Source of the DNA: Lachnospiraceae bacterium
GTDB lineage: Bacteria > Bacillota > Clostridia > Lachnospirales > Lachnospiraceae
DNA: 64,000 nucleotides
Reading direction: 5' to 3'
Assembly: GCA_910575275.1 (NCBI GenBank)
Contig: CAJTEE010000002.1
Location: forward strand, 310,001 to 374,000
Shown: piece after piece, positions 15,402 through 24,362 of the stretch
How the letters are laid out: every line of letters begins with the position of its first letter
Position numbering within the stretch: position 1 is the first letter of the stretch
Notes under the pieces: model-generated
What the model was told of the DNA's origin: nothing
The model's input: only the letters and a program-made list of their open reading frames with translations
Databases searched by the model: none
Made by a program: the position numbers and the translations under genes

Positions 15402-16805
15402 ATGGCAAAAAAGAAAAATAAAAAAATTATCCGGTACCGCCGGCCCTTGAATATCAATGTAGGGATGATTGTCTTCGCCCTTATTTTTGTATACATGGCC
15501 TTCTACGCCTATACCTACGTCAAGCATGATAAAATTGAGTTTTATGAGGTGGTAGAGGGAGGGATTGTAAGTGACAGACACCATGCGGGAATCATTTTCC
15601 GCGAGGAGGAAACGAAATATACCGATCGGGCCGGGAATATCAATTATTATATGCGTGAGGGAGGAAAGGCGGCGGTCGGTGCGCGTATTTACTCCATCGA
15701 CGAAACGGGGACGCTGTCCTCGCTCTTAGCGGAGCGGGCCGGCGGCACTGTCATGCTTTCGGCGGAGAATCTGGCGGCACTGAAAAAGGAGCTCTCCGCT
15801 TTCAGCCAGACCTTTACGAACGAAAATTTCCGGGAGCTGTACGATACTAAAAACGATCTGGATTACGATGTGCTGGAGCTCGTCAATGTAGACACTCTGA
15901 AAAATCTGGACAGCGTGATCGAGGAGATGGGTGTGGATTTCGTGCAGGCCCGTGCCGACGTGTCGGGCGTCGTATCTTATACGGTGGATTCTTTTGATTC
16001 CATGACGCCAAACCAGGTAACGGCGGAGCTGTTCGACAAGTCCGGCTATACAAAAAAGAGCATTAAATCGAGCCAGATGGTGGAAATCGGGGCTCCGGCA
16101 TATAAGCTGGTGACCTCCAGCGACTGGTCGATTGTCTTCGAGCTCGCGGAGGACGAGGCGGCGCTTTATAATGGCAGGACGAGCCTGCCTGTAAAATTCG
16201 GCGGCAAAAATTTACAGACGACGGGGGCGTTTTCCGTGATCACGGGTGCGGACGGCGGTATGTACGGCAGACTGGATTTTTCCAAATATATGGAGCAGTT
16301 TATAAACGATCGGTTTGTGGATTTTGAGATTGTCACCGAGGACGTGCGTGGCTTAAAGATTCCGCGCAGTTCCGTAACGGAGGTGAATTTTTACCTGATT
16401 CCGAAGGATTTCCTTGTGCGCTCGGAGACCGGGCAGAATCTGGGTTTTTATAAAGAGGTCTATACAGAAGGGACGAGCAGCGTAGTCCTGACGCCCTGCA
16501 GCATATACAATTCCGATGAGGACTATTATTATGTCGGAACGGAGGAGGGCAGCGGCCTTACGGCCGGAGATTATCTGATAAAAGAAAATTCCGAGGAGCG
16601 TTATCAGGTCGGTGTGACGGCATCCGTCCAGGGCGTCTATAACATCAACCGCGGTTATACGGCGTTTCGCAAGATCGAACCGCTGCTGTCAAACGATGAA
16701 TATTATACGATCAAGAAGGGCTCGGAGTACGGACTTTCGGTCTACGATCATATCGTGCTGGATGTGGCGGCCGTGACCGGCAACGGTATGGTATTGTATC
16801 AATAG
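15402..16805 (+). CDS. HlyD-family / periplasmic adaptor-like membrane protein
   Basis: A 467-residue single-pass protein: a basic cytoplasmic start, one helix (about 20-40), then an extracytoplasmic region with barrel-sandwich and beta-barrel elements like HlyD adaptors (GGIVSDRHHAGIIFREE, VSGVVSYTVDSFDS, KIPRSSVTEVNFYLIPKDF). It is often found just ahead of yggS-sepF in Lachnospiraceae, which points to a division or envelope role rather than toxin export; no ABC transporter is nearby. ATG 15402 has AGGGGAAG upstream and lies 23 bases after the promoter; the longer frame to 15351 would start within the promoter. Confidence 0.8.
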   Translation: MAKKKNKKIIRYRRPLNINVGMIVFALIFVYMAFYAYTYVKHDKIEFYEVVEGGIVSDRHHAGIIFREEETKYTDRAGNINYYMREGGKAAVGARIYSIDETGTLSSLLAERAGGTVMLSAENLAALKKELSAFSQTFTNENFRELYDTKNDLDYDVLELVNVDTLKNLDSVIEEMGVDFVQARADVSGVVSYTVDSFDSMTPNQVTAELFDKSGYTKKSIKSSQMVEIGAPAYKLVTSSDWSIVFELAEDEAALYNGRTSLPVKFGGKNLQTTGAFSVITGADGGMYGRLDFSKYMEQFINDRFVDFEIVTEDVRGLKIPRSSVTEVNFYLIPKDFLVRSETGQNLGFYKEVYTEGTSSVVLTPCSIYNSDEDYYYVGTEEGSGLTAGDYLIKENSEERYQVGVTASVQGVYNINRGYTAFRKIEPLLSNDEYYTIKKGSEYGLSVYDHIVLDVAAVTGNGMVLYQ

Positions 16806-16820
16806 GGGGAGTAGAGAAGG

Positions 16821-17501
16821 ATGATTTCAGAAAATTTAGATGAGATTCGAAGCCGGATCGAGGCGGCATGCGCCCGCTCCGGGAGGAATACGGACGATGT
16901 GACGTTAATAGCGGTCAGCAAGACAAAGCCGGTCGGGATGCTTATGGAGGCATATGAGGCCGGTGCGCGAGATTTTGGTGAGAATAAGGTACAGGAGATC
17001 GCAGAAAAGTATCCCAGGCTTCCGGCGGATGCCCGGTTTCATATGATCGGCCATCTGCAGACCAATAAGGTTGCACAGGTTATTGACAAGGTTTTATTGA
17101 TCCATTCGGTGGATACGATCCATCTGGCCGAAAGGATCGAGAAGGAGGCCGCGAAGCGGGGGCAGGTCGTGGATGTGCTTCTGGAAGTCAACGTTGCGAA
17201 GGAGGAGAGCAAATTTGGCTTTTATCCGGAGGAAACGGAGGAGGCCGTCGAAAAAGTGCGCATATTCCCACATATTCGGATAAAAGGACTGATGACGATT
17301 GCGCCAAATGTAGAAGTTGCCGAAGAAAATCGAAATTATTTCAAAAAATTATATCAATTATATGTTGACATCAAAAGTAAAAACATTGATAATGGTAGCA
17401 TGAGTGTCCTTTCGATGGGGATGACCGGTGATTTTGAGGTCGCTATTGAGGAAGGCGCCACCATGATTAGAGTCGGAACCGGGATTTTTGGTTCCAGATA
17501 G
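16821..17501 (+). CDS. yggS: YggS family PLP-binding protein (PLP homeostasis)
   Basis: A 226-residue single-domain alanine-racemase-fold protein that binds PLP and buffers the cofactor pool. AVSKTKPVGML carries the PLP lysine near residue 36; FGENKVQEI, FHMIGHLQTNK, LLEVNVAKEESKFG, GLMTIAP, LSMGMTGDFEVAIEEGATMIRVGTGIFG are all family signatures. It is commonly placed before sepF, as here (17-bp gap), though no division function has been shown for it. AGGGGGAGTAGAGAAGG precedes the ATG. Confidence 0.95.
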   Translation: MISENLDEIRSRIEAACARSGRNTDDVTLIAVSKTKPVGMLMEAYEAGARDFGENKVQEIAEKYPRLPADARFHMIGHLQTNKVAQVIDKVLLIHSVDTIHLAERIEKEAAKRGQVVDVLLEVNVAKEESKFGFYPEETEEAVEKVRIFPHIRIKGLMTIAPNVEVAEENRNYFKKLYQLYVDIKSKNIDNGSMSVLSMGMTGDFEVAIEEGATMIRVGTGIFGSR

Positions 17502-17518
17502 ATGGGAGAGAAGCGAAT

Positions 17519-18055
17519 ATGAGCATCTTAAGCAGGCTGATGGATACAATGAGGCTGAACGATGATGACGATGACGACGATTACTTCCTGGATGACGACT
17601 ATGAAGACGAGGAGGAGGACAAGCCCCGGTCAAGGCCGAGGACCTCGGGCCTGTTAAGAAAACATGCAGATGAGGATTATGACGACGAGTATGACGAGGC
17701 GCCTGCAAAATCGCGTTTCTCATCAAAATCCTCCAACAATAAAGTGGTTTCCATGCGTCGTGGAATGGAGGTATCGTTAATCAAGCCGACTTCCCTGGAT
17801 GACGCAAAGGAGATCAGCGACTATCTGCTCGCCGGCAAGGCGGTCGTGTTAAATATGGAAGGGATTCATACGGAGACGGCGCAGCGGATCATTGATTTCA
17901 CTTCCGGATCCACCTACTCGATCAACGGAAACCTGCAAAAGATTTCCAATTACATATTTATTGCGACTCCGCAGTCCGTGGAACTGTCGGGCGACTTTCA
18001 GGACTTTCTGGCCGGAGGGAATCTTGACGTATCCGGCCTGAATCTGCATTTGTAG
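17519..18055 (+). CDS. sepF: Cell division protein SepF
   Basis: A 178-residue protein that bundles FtsZ filaments and tethers the Z ring to membrane in Gram-positive bacteria. The N-terminal amphipathic helix (MSILSRLMDTMRL) is the membrane anchor, followed by a very acidic linker (about 18-45, mostly Asp and Glu) and a basic patch. The C-terminal core starts near residue 78: SLIKPTSLDDAKEISDYLLAGKAVVLNMEGI and the IIDFTSGSTYSINGN stretch. Sits between yggS and ylmH as in Firmicutes. Confidence 0.95.
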   Translation: MSILSRLMDTMRLNDDDDDDDYFLDDDYEDEEEDKPRSRPRTSGLLRKHADEDYDDEYDEAPAKSRFSSKSSNNKVVSMRRGMEVSLIKPTSLDDAKEISDYLLAGKAVVLNMEGIHTETAQRIIDFTSGSTYSINGNLQKISNYIFIATPQSVELSGDFQDFLAGGNLDVSGLNLHL

Positions 18056-18102
18056 GACAGTAACAGTCCGGACAAACATTGGACTGCTATGTAGGATATG
18101 CC

Positions 18103-18858
18103 ATGGAAAAGGAAGAACAGATTCTGAAAAAACGCTTCATGGAGCTTGCAAGGCTTTCCTATGAGCGTGATATTCCGGTTCATACGGATTTTCTCGGTCT
18201 GCATGAGCAGACAATTTTCCAGAGCCTTTGTGGTACTTTGCCGCCGGTAAGGGTTGAACTGACTGGCGGCTTTTTGACGTCGGAGCGAAAGGTGGCCTGT
18301 TTTTTGGCTTCGTATGAGGAACAGCTTACGGAGCTGCCCTTTGACTGTATCAAGCTTGAACCGGCGGCTGCCAAATTCGCTGAGGCGCTGACACACCGGG
18401 ACTATTTGGGCTCTGTTATGGGGCTTGGGATCGAAAGAGGGATGATTGGGGATATCGTGTTGAAGGGGCAGACGGCTTACGTGTTCGTCCTAAAGAAAAT
18501 GACGCGGTATTTGCTTGAAAATTTGACCATGATCCGGCGTACGAAGGTCTGTGCGTCGCTTTGCGAGGACTTTACAGAAGCATGCTCGCCGGAGTTTGAG
18601 GAGCAGTCCGGCACGGTGAGCTCTGTGCGCTTAGACAGTCTGACCGTCCTGGCGGCCCGTGTTTCACGGACAAGAGCGGCGGAGCTCATAGGGGCGGAGA
18701 AGGTGTCCTTAAACGGGCGGGTCGAGACCTCCTGCTCAAAGGGGCTGTCGGAGGGAGATATCCTTTCCATCCGCGGCGTGGGCAAGTTTCGATTCGAAAA
18801 GGCCGAAGGGCAGACGAAAAAGGGAAGAACCATTGTGACGCTTTTACGATATATATAA
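18103..18858 (+). CDS. ylmH: YlmH family RNA-binding protein (S4 domain)
   Basis: A 251-residue RNA-binding protein. The N-terminal two thirds match YlmH (FLGLHEQTIFQSL, GLGIERGMIGDIVL), and the C-terminus is an S4 RNA-binding domain (about 170-235, LDSLTVLAARVSRTRAAELI and the following VSLNGRVE). YlmH homologues act in rescue of stalled ribosomes. I choose ATG 18103, preceded by TAGGAT at usable spacing, over TTG 18079. In most Firmicutes divIVA follows; here aroB follows instead. Confidence 0.9.
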   Translation: MEKEEQILKKRFMELARLSYERDIPVHTDFLGLHEQTIFQSLCGTLPPVRVELTGGFLTSERKVACFLASYEEQLTELPFDCIKLEPAAAKFAEALTHRDYLGSVMGLGIERGMIGDIVLKGQTAYVFVLKKMTRYLLENLTMIRRTKVCASLCEDFTEACSPEFEEQSGTVSSVRLDSLTVLAARVSRTRAAELIGAEKVSLNGRVETSCSKGLSEGDILSIRGVGKFRFEKAEGQTKKGRTIVTLLRYI

Positions 18859-18872
18859 TACGAGGTACGGTT

Positions 18873-19991
18873 ATGAAACAAGAAAAAATGGACAGAATTC
18901 CCGTCCATGCAGACGGGGCCTGGCTTTACGATATTGTGCTGGCAGATTCTTTTGCGGGCCTGCAGGGAGAACTGGAGCGACTTTCGGTTTCTCAGAGAAA
19001 GCTTTGCATCGTGACGGATTCGCAGGTTGCGCCTCTGTACCTTGCGCAGGTGGAGAAAATTCTGGCAGGCTGCTGCCGCAAGGCCTGTCATTTTATTTTC
19101 CCGGCCGGGGAGGAAAACAAGAATCTTGACACGGTCCGGGAGCTCTATGAATATCTGATCGTAAACAAATATGACCGCAAAGACTGCCTTGTGGCGCTTG
19201 GGGGCGGAGTAGTCGGTGATCTGACAGGCTTTGCGGCGGCCACGTACCTGCGCGGGATTGACTTTATCCAGCTTCCTACGACGCTATTATCCCAGGTGGA
19301 TTCGGGAATCGGCGGCAAGACGGGCGTGGATTTTGACGCATATAAAAATATGGTCGGGGCCTTTCATATGCCAAAGCTTGTCTATACGAACGTGTCTGCT
19401 CTTAAAACACTGCCTGGGGAGCAGTTTTCAGCCGGGATGGGAGAGGTTTTGAAGCATGGCCTGATCCGTGACAAAGAATATTTCGCCTGGCTTGTGGAGA
19501 ATCGGGATCAGATCTTAGCTGGAGAGCAGAAGGCGCTGTGGCTTTTGATTCAGGGGAGCGATCTGATCAAGCGTGAGGTCGTGGAGCTTGATCCGACCGA
19601 GCAAAATGAACGGGCGACCTTGAATTTCGGGCATACCCTAGGCCATGCGATCGAAAAGCTAAAGAATTTTTCCATGCTTCACGGACACTGCGTCGCAGTC
19701 GGCGCACTGGCGGCCATGGAGATCAGCAGAAGGCGCGGCATGATTTCGAAAGCGGATGTGGAGGATTACAGAAAAGCGCTGGCGGATTACGGAATCCGGT
19801 CAACCGTCTCGGGCCTGTCGGCCGACGAGGTGCTGGCGGCGACAAAGAACGATAAAAAAATGGAAGCGGGCGTAATTAAATTTGTCCTGCTTAACGGAGT
19901 GGGAAACGCCTGCATCGACCGGACCGTCACAACGGAGGAGATGCGGGAAGGACTTTTTGTGGTCATGAATGAGGACGGCAAAGGGGTATGA
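18873..19991 (+). CDS. aroB: 3-dehydroquinate synthase
   Basis: Second step of the shikimate pathway: converts DAHP to 3-dehydroquinate using NAD and a divalent metal. The NAD loop is LVALGGGVVGDLTGFAAATYLRG; the substrate lysines lie in DSGIGGKTGVDFDAYKN, and the metal ligands include Glu in GMGEVLKHGLIRD and His in NFGHTLGHAIE and HGHCVAVGA. Full length at 372 residues. Its stop overlaps the start of a 37-codon frame that in turn overlaps lspA. Confidence 0.96.
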   Translation: MKQEKMDRIPVHADGAWLYDIVLADSFAGLQGELERLSVSQRKLCIVTDSQVAPLYLAQVEKILAGCCRKACHFIFPAGEENKNLDTVRELYEYLIVNKYDRKDCLVALGGGVVGDLTGFAAATYLRGIDFIQLPTTLLSQVDSGIGGKTGVDFDAYKNMVGAFHMPKLVYTNVSALKTLPGEQFSAGMGEVLKHGLIRDKEYFAWLVENRDQILAGEQKALWLLIQGSDLIKREVVELDPTEQNERATLNFGHTLGHAIEKLKNFSMLHGHCVAVGALAAMEISRRRGMISKADVEDYRKALADYGIRSTVSGLSADEVLAATKNDKKMEAGVIKFVLLNGVGNACIDRTVTTEEMREGLFVVMNEDGKGV

Positions 19992-20101
19992 CGGGTAAAA
20001 AGAAGATGATGTCTGAACCGGACATGGCGGTTAAAAACGGCTTGCGGGCAGGGGATGGCCGCGGGACATGGATGAGGCAGGAGGGAGAAGCGGTATGCTG
20101 A
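19988..20101 (+). CDS. Possible 37-residue coupling ORF between aroB and lspA
   Basis: ATG 19988 overlaps the aroB stop (ATGA), has AAAGGGG just upstream, and its TGA at 20099 overlaps the lspA start (ATGCTGA). The predicted peptide is basic at the start and has no recognisable domain. Either it encodes a small protein or it carries ribosomes across the 103-base gap. Evidence is only the overlaps and the ribosome site. Confidence 0.35.
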   Translation: MTGKKKMMSEPDMAVKNGLRAGDGRGTWMRQEGEAVC

Positions 20102-20595
20102 AACGATATGGGATGTTTGGGCTTTTGTCGTCGATCGCGATTGCGATCGACCAGTGGAGCAAGGCGCTTGCCTTTGAAAGTCTGCGTGGGAGAGAGTCGA
20201 TCGTGCTGATCCCGGGCGTATTTGAGCTTTTATATTCGGAAAACCGCGGCGCAGCCTTCGGAATCCTGCAGGGAAAAAAATTTTTTTTCTTTCTGGTAGG
20301 CGTTTTTGTCATTGCCGTCGTGCTGGTTTTTCTTGCGAGACTGCCAAGGGAGCGGCGTTTTTTGCCGCTCTATTTCAGCATGATCCTTTTGGCGTCCGGG
20401 GCGGCAGGGAATTTGATCGACCGGGCCGTGCGAGGCTTTGTCGTAGATTTTTTCTATTTCAGCCTGATTGATTTTCCGATTTTCAACGTGGCGGACTGCT
20501 ATGTCGTCACGGCGGCCGGACTGATTATCCTTTTGACCGGCTTCTTCTATAAAGAGGAGGAGCTTGCGTTTTTGTCCAAGAAGGAGAAGGCATAA
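20095..20595 (+). CDS. lspA: Lipoprotein signal peptidase (signal peptidase II)
   Basis: Aspartyl membrane protease that removes the signal peptide of prolipoproteins. A 166-residue protein with four helices. Catalytic Asp residues sit in GFVVDFFYF and FNVADCYV; IDQWSKALA, SENRGAAFGIL and AGNLIDRAVRG are the other family boxes. ATG 20095 has AGGAGGG nine bases upstream. Clients encoded in this window include the carboxypeptidase at 11740 and the lipoprotein at 28617. Confidence 0.95.
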   Translation: MLKRYGMFGLLSSIAIAIDQWSKALAFESLRGRESIVLIPGVFELLYSENRGAAFGILQGKKFFFFLVGVFVIAVVLVFLARLPRERRFLPLYFSMILLASGAAGNLIDRAVRGFVVDFFYFSLIDFPIFNVADCYVVTAAGLIILLTGFFYKEEELAFLSKKEKA

Positions 20596-21504
20596 GTGAG
20601 ACAGGAATTGATTGTGACGGAGGAGACAGCCGGAGAACGGATCGATAAGCTTTTATCCGAGCAGTTTGAGGGACTTTCCCGTACGTTCCTCCAGACGCTT
20701 TTGAAATCCGGCGGCGTGTACCTGCGGGATAAGCCTGTAAAAGCGAGCTACAGACCGTCATGCGGGGAGATTTTTACGTTCGAGCTTCCCGAGGCGAAGG
20801 AGCCAGAGATTGTGGCGGAGGAGATTTTGCTGGACATCCTCTATGAGGACGCAGATGTGATCCTCGTAAATAAACCGAAGGGAATGGTGGTGCATCCGTC
20901 GGCGGGCCACACATCCGGGACGCTTGTAAACGCGCTTTTATACCATTGCCGGGATAACCTTTCCGGTATCAACGGTATCCTGCGTCCCGGAATCGTCCAC
21001 CGCATCGACATGGATACGACCGGCGTGCTCATTGCCTGCAAAAATGACCTGGCACATAATTCAATCGCGGCTCAGCTTAAGGAGCACAGCATCACAAGGC
21101 GTTATACGGCAATCATCCACGGCGTTTTAAAGGATGAAACCGGTACGATAGACGCCCCGATCGGCCGGAGTCCCAAGGATCGGAAAAAAATGTGCGTCAG
21201 GGAAAAAGGCGGCAAGCCGTCGGTTACACATTATCGGGTATTGAAACGGTTTCAGAGCTACACATATATAGAATGCCGCCTGGAGACCGGACGTACCCAT
21301 CAGATCCGTGTCCACATGGCGCACATCGGGCATCCGCTCTTAGGTGACGTCACGTATGGGCCGGCCAAATGCCCCTATGCCCTACAAGGGCAGACTCTGC
21401 ATGCCGGACTCCTTGGATTCCTCCATCCGCGCACGCAGGCTTACATGGAGTTTACTGCTCCGGAGCCAGAATATTTTCAGAGGCTTTTGGCGACGTTGGT
21501 GTAA
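20596..21504 (+). CDS. rluD: RluA/RluD family 23S rRNA pseudouridine synthase
   Basis: Isomerizes uridines in 23S rRNA to pseudouridine. A 302-residue protein with an N-terminal S4 domain (about 12-70, ERIDKLLSEQFEGLSRTFLQ) and a catalytic domain with HRIDMDTTGVLI, whose Asp is the nucleophile; GRTHQIRVHMAHIGHPLLGD closes the active site. Start is GTG 20596 directly after the lspA stop, with AAGGAGAAGG upstream. The lspA-rluD pairing is a common Firmicute order. Confidence 0.93.
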   Translation: MRQELIVTEETAGERIDKLLSEQFEGLSRTFLQTLLKSGGVYLRDKPVKASYRPSCGEIFTFELPEAKEPEIVAEEILLDILYEDADVILVNKPKGMVVHPSAGHTSGTLVNALLYHCRDNLSGINGILRPGIVHRIDMDTTGVLIACKNDLAHNSIAAQLKEHSITRRYTAIIHGVLKDETGTIDAPIGRSPKDRKKMCVREKGGKPSVTHYRVLKRFQSYTYIECRLETGRTHQIRVHMAHIGHPLLGDVTYGPAKCPYALQGQTLHAGLLGFLHPRTQAYMEFTAPEPEYFQRLLATLV

Positions 21505-21515
21505 AGATTAAAATC

Positions 21516-21648
21516 GTTACGGTTCATATATGTCTGCGCATTTACTGCGCGGATCATAAGAATGCGTGGAACAGCCGGCAAACATCCATCGCCGCAGGCG
21601 ATTTAGCATGGATTTTTGCGTGTTGCTGTGAACGGAGTAAGCAGCAAC
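21516..21648 (+). repeat. Dispersed structured repeat, copy 1 (133 bp)
   Basis: Begins GTTACGGTTCAT and ends GTAAGCAGCAAC, imperfect inverted ends. It shares with copy 2 (48141-48273) the same length, a 5' hairpin (TGTCTGCGCA/TGCGCGGA) and an identical core of about 50 bases from GTGGAACAGCCGGC to GCATGGATTTTT. It lies between the rluD stop and the next promoter, with no ORF. Confidence 0.85.
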
Positions 21649-21666
21649 TTAAAGTCTATAAATGTC

Positions 21667-21694
21667 TTGCAATTTTCCGAAAATATTGTATAAT
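21667..21694 (+). promoter_or_regulatory. Sigma-A-type promoter for cytidylate-kinase-like gene
   Basis: TTGCAA at 21667-21672, 16-bp spacer, TATAAT at 21689-21694, starting 18 bases after repeat copy 1. The next gene starts at 21758. Confidence 0.75.
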
Positions 21695-21757
21695 ATAACT
21701 ATATAGACGTACAATTAAATGGATCGATCCTGTTTCAGCAGAAAGGAGCTGTGGAGA

Positions 21758-22396
21758 ATGAGTGATAACCTGATTATTACAATCGGCAGAGAATGCGGAA
21801 GCGGAGGAAGACATATCGGCCAGAAGCTTGCCGAGGAGCTTGGAATCAAATGCTATGACAAAGAGCTCCTGAATCTGGCGGCCAAAAACAGCGGCTTGTG
21901 CAGAGAGCTGTTTGAGACGCACGATGAGAAGCCAACCAGCAGTTTTTTATATTCCCTGGTCATGGATACCTATTCCCTGGGACATACAAACTCGGCTTAT
22001 ATGGATATGCCGATCAACCATAAAATTTTCCTGGCTCAGTTTGACTCGATCAAAAAGTTGGCCTCCGAGGAATCGTGCGTCATCATCGGACGATGCGCCG
22101 ACTATGCGCTCGCGGATTTCCCCAGCGTCTCCTCCGTCTTTATTACGGCAGACGAAGATGTCAAGCTCCGTACTCTGATGGAGCGCCACCAGGTTACGGA
22201 ATCCCAGGCTAGGGACATCATGATCAAGACAGACAAAAAGAGGGCCAGCTATTACAATTATTATTCCAGCAAGCGCTGGGGCGATTCCAAGAGTTATGAC
22301 CTGTGTCTGAACAGCAGTAAGGTCGGCATGGATGGGGCGGTAAAGACGATCAAGGATTTTGCGCTTGCGAAGCAGGCATATGCGAAGGGGAGGTAA
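21758..22396 (+). CDS. Cytidylate kinase-like family protein
   Basis: A 212-residue P-loop protein of the cytidylate_kin_2 family. The nucleotide-binding loop is GRECGSGGRHIGQ (about 9-21); CVIIGRCADYAL and a lid-like RASYYNYYSSKRWGD stretch follow. These are paralogues, not the housekeeping Cmk, and their acceptor is not established. ATG 21758 follows GAAAGGAGCTGTGGAGA. It is a single-gene unit with its own promoter and converges on glmS; its stop codon lies in the loop of a hairpin. Confidence 0.85.
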   Translation: MSDNLIITIGRECGSGGRHIGQKLAEELGIKCYDKELLNLAAKNSGLCRELFETHDEKPTSSFLYSLVMDTYSLGHTNSAYMDMPINHKIFLAQFDSIKKLASEESCVIIGRCADYALADFPSVSSVFITADEDVKLRTLMERHQVTESQARDIMIKTDKKRASYYNYYSSKRWGDSKSYDLCLNSSKVGMDGAVKTIKDFALAKQAYAKGR

Positions 22397-22411
22397 GGGA
22401 AGCCTCCCCTT
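22385..22411. terminator. Possible bidirectional terminator hairpin
   Basis: AAGGGGAGG and CCTCCCCTT form a perfect 9-bp stem around a 9-base loop containing the TAA of the plus-strand gene, between two convergent genes. There is no clean T tract, only ATTTATT, so the call is moderate. Confidence 0.45.
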
Positions 22412-22417
22412 CCCTAT

Positions 22418-24235
22418 TTATTCGACGGTTACGGATTTTGCGAGGTTTCGCGGCTGGTCTACATCCAGGCCCTTCTGGACGGAGGCATAGTAGGCGATGA
22501 GCTGTAGGACAACGGCGATCGGGAACACGGTGAATTTGTCATCAAGTTTGGGAATCCGCACGAAGACATCGGCAAGGCTCTCCTCCAGCGTTTCATCTTC
22601 GGTCATCAGAAGGACCACATAAGCGCCCCTGGCCCGGATCTCCCGGATGTTGGAGACCGTCTTGGCGAGGATGGGCTTTTGAGTCGCGATTGCGATGACT
22701 GGTACATGGTCTGTGATCAGCGCGATGGTGCCGTGCTTTAATTCACCGGCGGCATAGGCCTCCGCATGAATATAGGAAATCTCTTTGAGCTTCAAAGCGC
22801 CCTCGAGCGAGAAGGCATAGTCCATGCCGCGCCCGATGAAAAACGCATCCGGGCAGTTTACGATATGCGTCACGAGCTCGTTTATGGTATCCTTTTGGCG
22901 GATCATGGTCTCCATGGCGGAGGCGCAGGCCAATAGGCTTTCGGTGAAGCGTCTCGCATGATCCTCCGAATAGACCCTACGCACCAGTGCCATGCGGCAG
23001 AACAGCAGATAAAGCGCGGCAATCTGGACCGTATAGGCCTTTGTACTGGCTACAGCAATCTCCGGCCCGCCGTGTGTGTAGATCACGTAATCGCTTTCGC
23101 GGGCGATCGTGGAACCCTTGACGTTGACAATGGAGATCACGGGCGAGTGCCGCTCTTTCGCCAGACGGAGAGCCGCCAGTGTATCAATGGTTTCACCAGA
23201 CTGCGAGATCACGATCGTGAGCGTTTTTTCGTCGATCAACGGCTCCTCGTAGCGGAACTCCGAGGCGATGGAGACTGTAACGGGGATACGAAGGCGCGGT
23301 TCGATCAGGGAACGGGCCACGATTCCCGCGTGCATGGCCGTGCCGCAGGCGATGATCCGGATTGAGGATACCTCTTTTAAGAGGGAATCCGGGAGTTTTT
23401 CGTCGGAAAAATCAGGCAGCCCCTTGTTTAAGCGCGGCACGAGGGTCTTTTTTAATACCTCGGGCTGCTCATGGATCTCCTTTAGCATGAAGTGTTCAAA
23501 ACCGTTCTTCATAGCGGCGTCGGTATTCCAGGAAGCCTCTAAAAGCTCGGGGGCTTCCTTTTTTCCGTCCAGCGTATAGAGGCTTACGCTGTAGGCCGTG
23601 AGCTTCACGATCTGCTCCTCCGGCACGACAAAGTATTTTTTTGAGTAGGGAAGGAGTGCCGTGAGATCCGAAGCGATCATGGCTCCTGAGCCCATGTGCG
23701 CCGCCACGAGCGGGCTGACGTTCCGCACCGCATAGATTTCACCGGGCCGGTCCTCAAACATGATGCAGAAAGCGTAGGAGCCCTCAAGCTGCGATAAAAG
23801 CTCGCGGATCGCCTCAAACGGCTCTCCGTCATAGATCTCGTTGAGTGCCGCCGCTGCGACCTCGGTGTCGGTCTGCGAGTGGAGGCGTTCGCCGAGACGG
23901 TATTTTTCGGTCAAATACTGGTAATTTTCAATGATTCCATTGTGGATCATGGTCACGCGGCCGACAATGTGCGGATGCGCGTTTTCTCCGGTCACACCGC
24001 CGTGCGTCGCCCAGCGGGTATGGCCGATGCCGCAGTGGGAGAGAATCGGCGTTTCCTCGCACACCTGTCTGAGGGCGGCCACCTTTCCGGTTTTTTTGAT
24101 AAAATGAATCCTTGATTTTTCGTCAAACAGGGCGATTCCTGCGCTGTCATATCCTCGGTATTCCAACTGTGTGAGTCCGTCGAGCAGAACCTTCTGCGCA
24201 TCCAACGGCCCACAATATCCGATTATCCCACACAT
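22418..24235 (-). CDS. glmS: Glutamine--fructose-6-phosphate aminotransferase
   Basis: Makes glucosamine-6-phosphate from fructose-6-phosphate and glutamine, the entry into peptidoglycan amino sugars. A 605-residue enzyme with an N-terminal class II glutamine amidotransferase domain (Cys2 nucleophile in MCGIIGYCG, HTRWATHG near 86) and two SIS sugar-isomerase domains (IACGTAMHAG, ISQSGETIDTLAALR, IGRGMDYAFSLEGALKLKE). It ends with the C-terminal DQPRNLAKSVTVE tail. The upstream region is only about 35 bases from promoter to start, so there is no room for a glmS ribozyme; control must be by other means. Confidence 0.97.
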   Translation of the reverse strand: MCGIIGYCGPLDAQKVLLDGLTQLEYRGYDSAGIALFDEKSRIHFIKKTGKVAALRQVCEETPILSHCGIGHTRWATHGGVTGENAHPHIVGRVTMIHNGIIENYQYLTEKYRLGERLHSQTDTEVAAAALNEIYDGEPFEAIRELLSQLEGSYAFCIMFEDRPGEIYAVRNVSPLVAAHMGSGAMIASDLTALLPYSKKYFVVPEEQIVKLTAYSVSLYTLDGKKEAPELLEASWNTDAAMKNGFEHFMLKEIHEQPEVLKKTLVPRLNKGLPDFSDEKLPDSLLKEVSSIRIIACGTAMHAGIVARSLIEPRLRIPVTVSIASEFRYEEPLIDEKTLTIVISQSGETIDTLAALRLAKERHSPVISIVNVKGSTIARESDYVIYTHGGPEIAVASTKAYTVQIAALYLLFCRMALVRRVYSEDHARRFTESLLACASAMETMIRQKDTINELVTHIVNCPDAFFIGRGMDYAFSLEGALKLKEISYIHAEAYAAGELKHGTIALITDHVPVIAIATQKPILAKTVSNIREIRARGAYVVLLMTEDETLEESLADVFVRIPKLDDKFTVFPIAVVLQLIAYYASVQKGLDVDQPRNLAKSVTVE

Positions 24236-24269
24236 GGCTGTAAGCTCCTTTTAAAAATAATTTGTTACG

Positions 24270-24298
24270 ATTATAGTATTAAATGAATGGAAAGTCAA
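24270..24298 (-). promoter_or_regulatory. Strong sigma-A promoter for glmS
   Basis: On the minus strand TTGACT (24298-24293), a 17-bp spacer and TATAAT (24275-24270). Near-consensus. Transcription would start about 25-28 bases ahead of the ATG at 24235; AAGGAGC is the ribosome site. Confidence 0.88.
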
Positions 24299-24362
24299 TG
24301 CGGGAAATGTGGGGGAGGGAAGAGGGGCCGGCCTCCGCGGCCCCCCAAAATCCATTCATCTT

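Noticed and set aside
24236-24300. Possible glmS ribozyme upstream of glmS
   Set aside because: The near-consensus promoter lies only about 35 bases from the start codon, leaving no room for the ribozyme, and no ribozyme core sequence is present.
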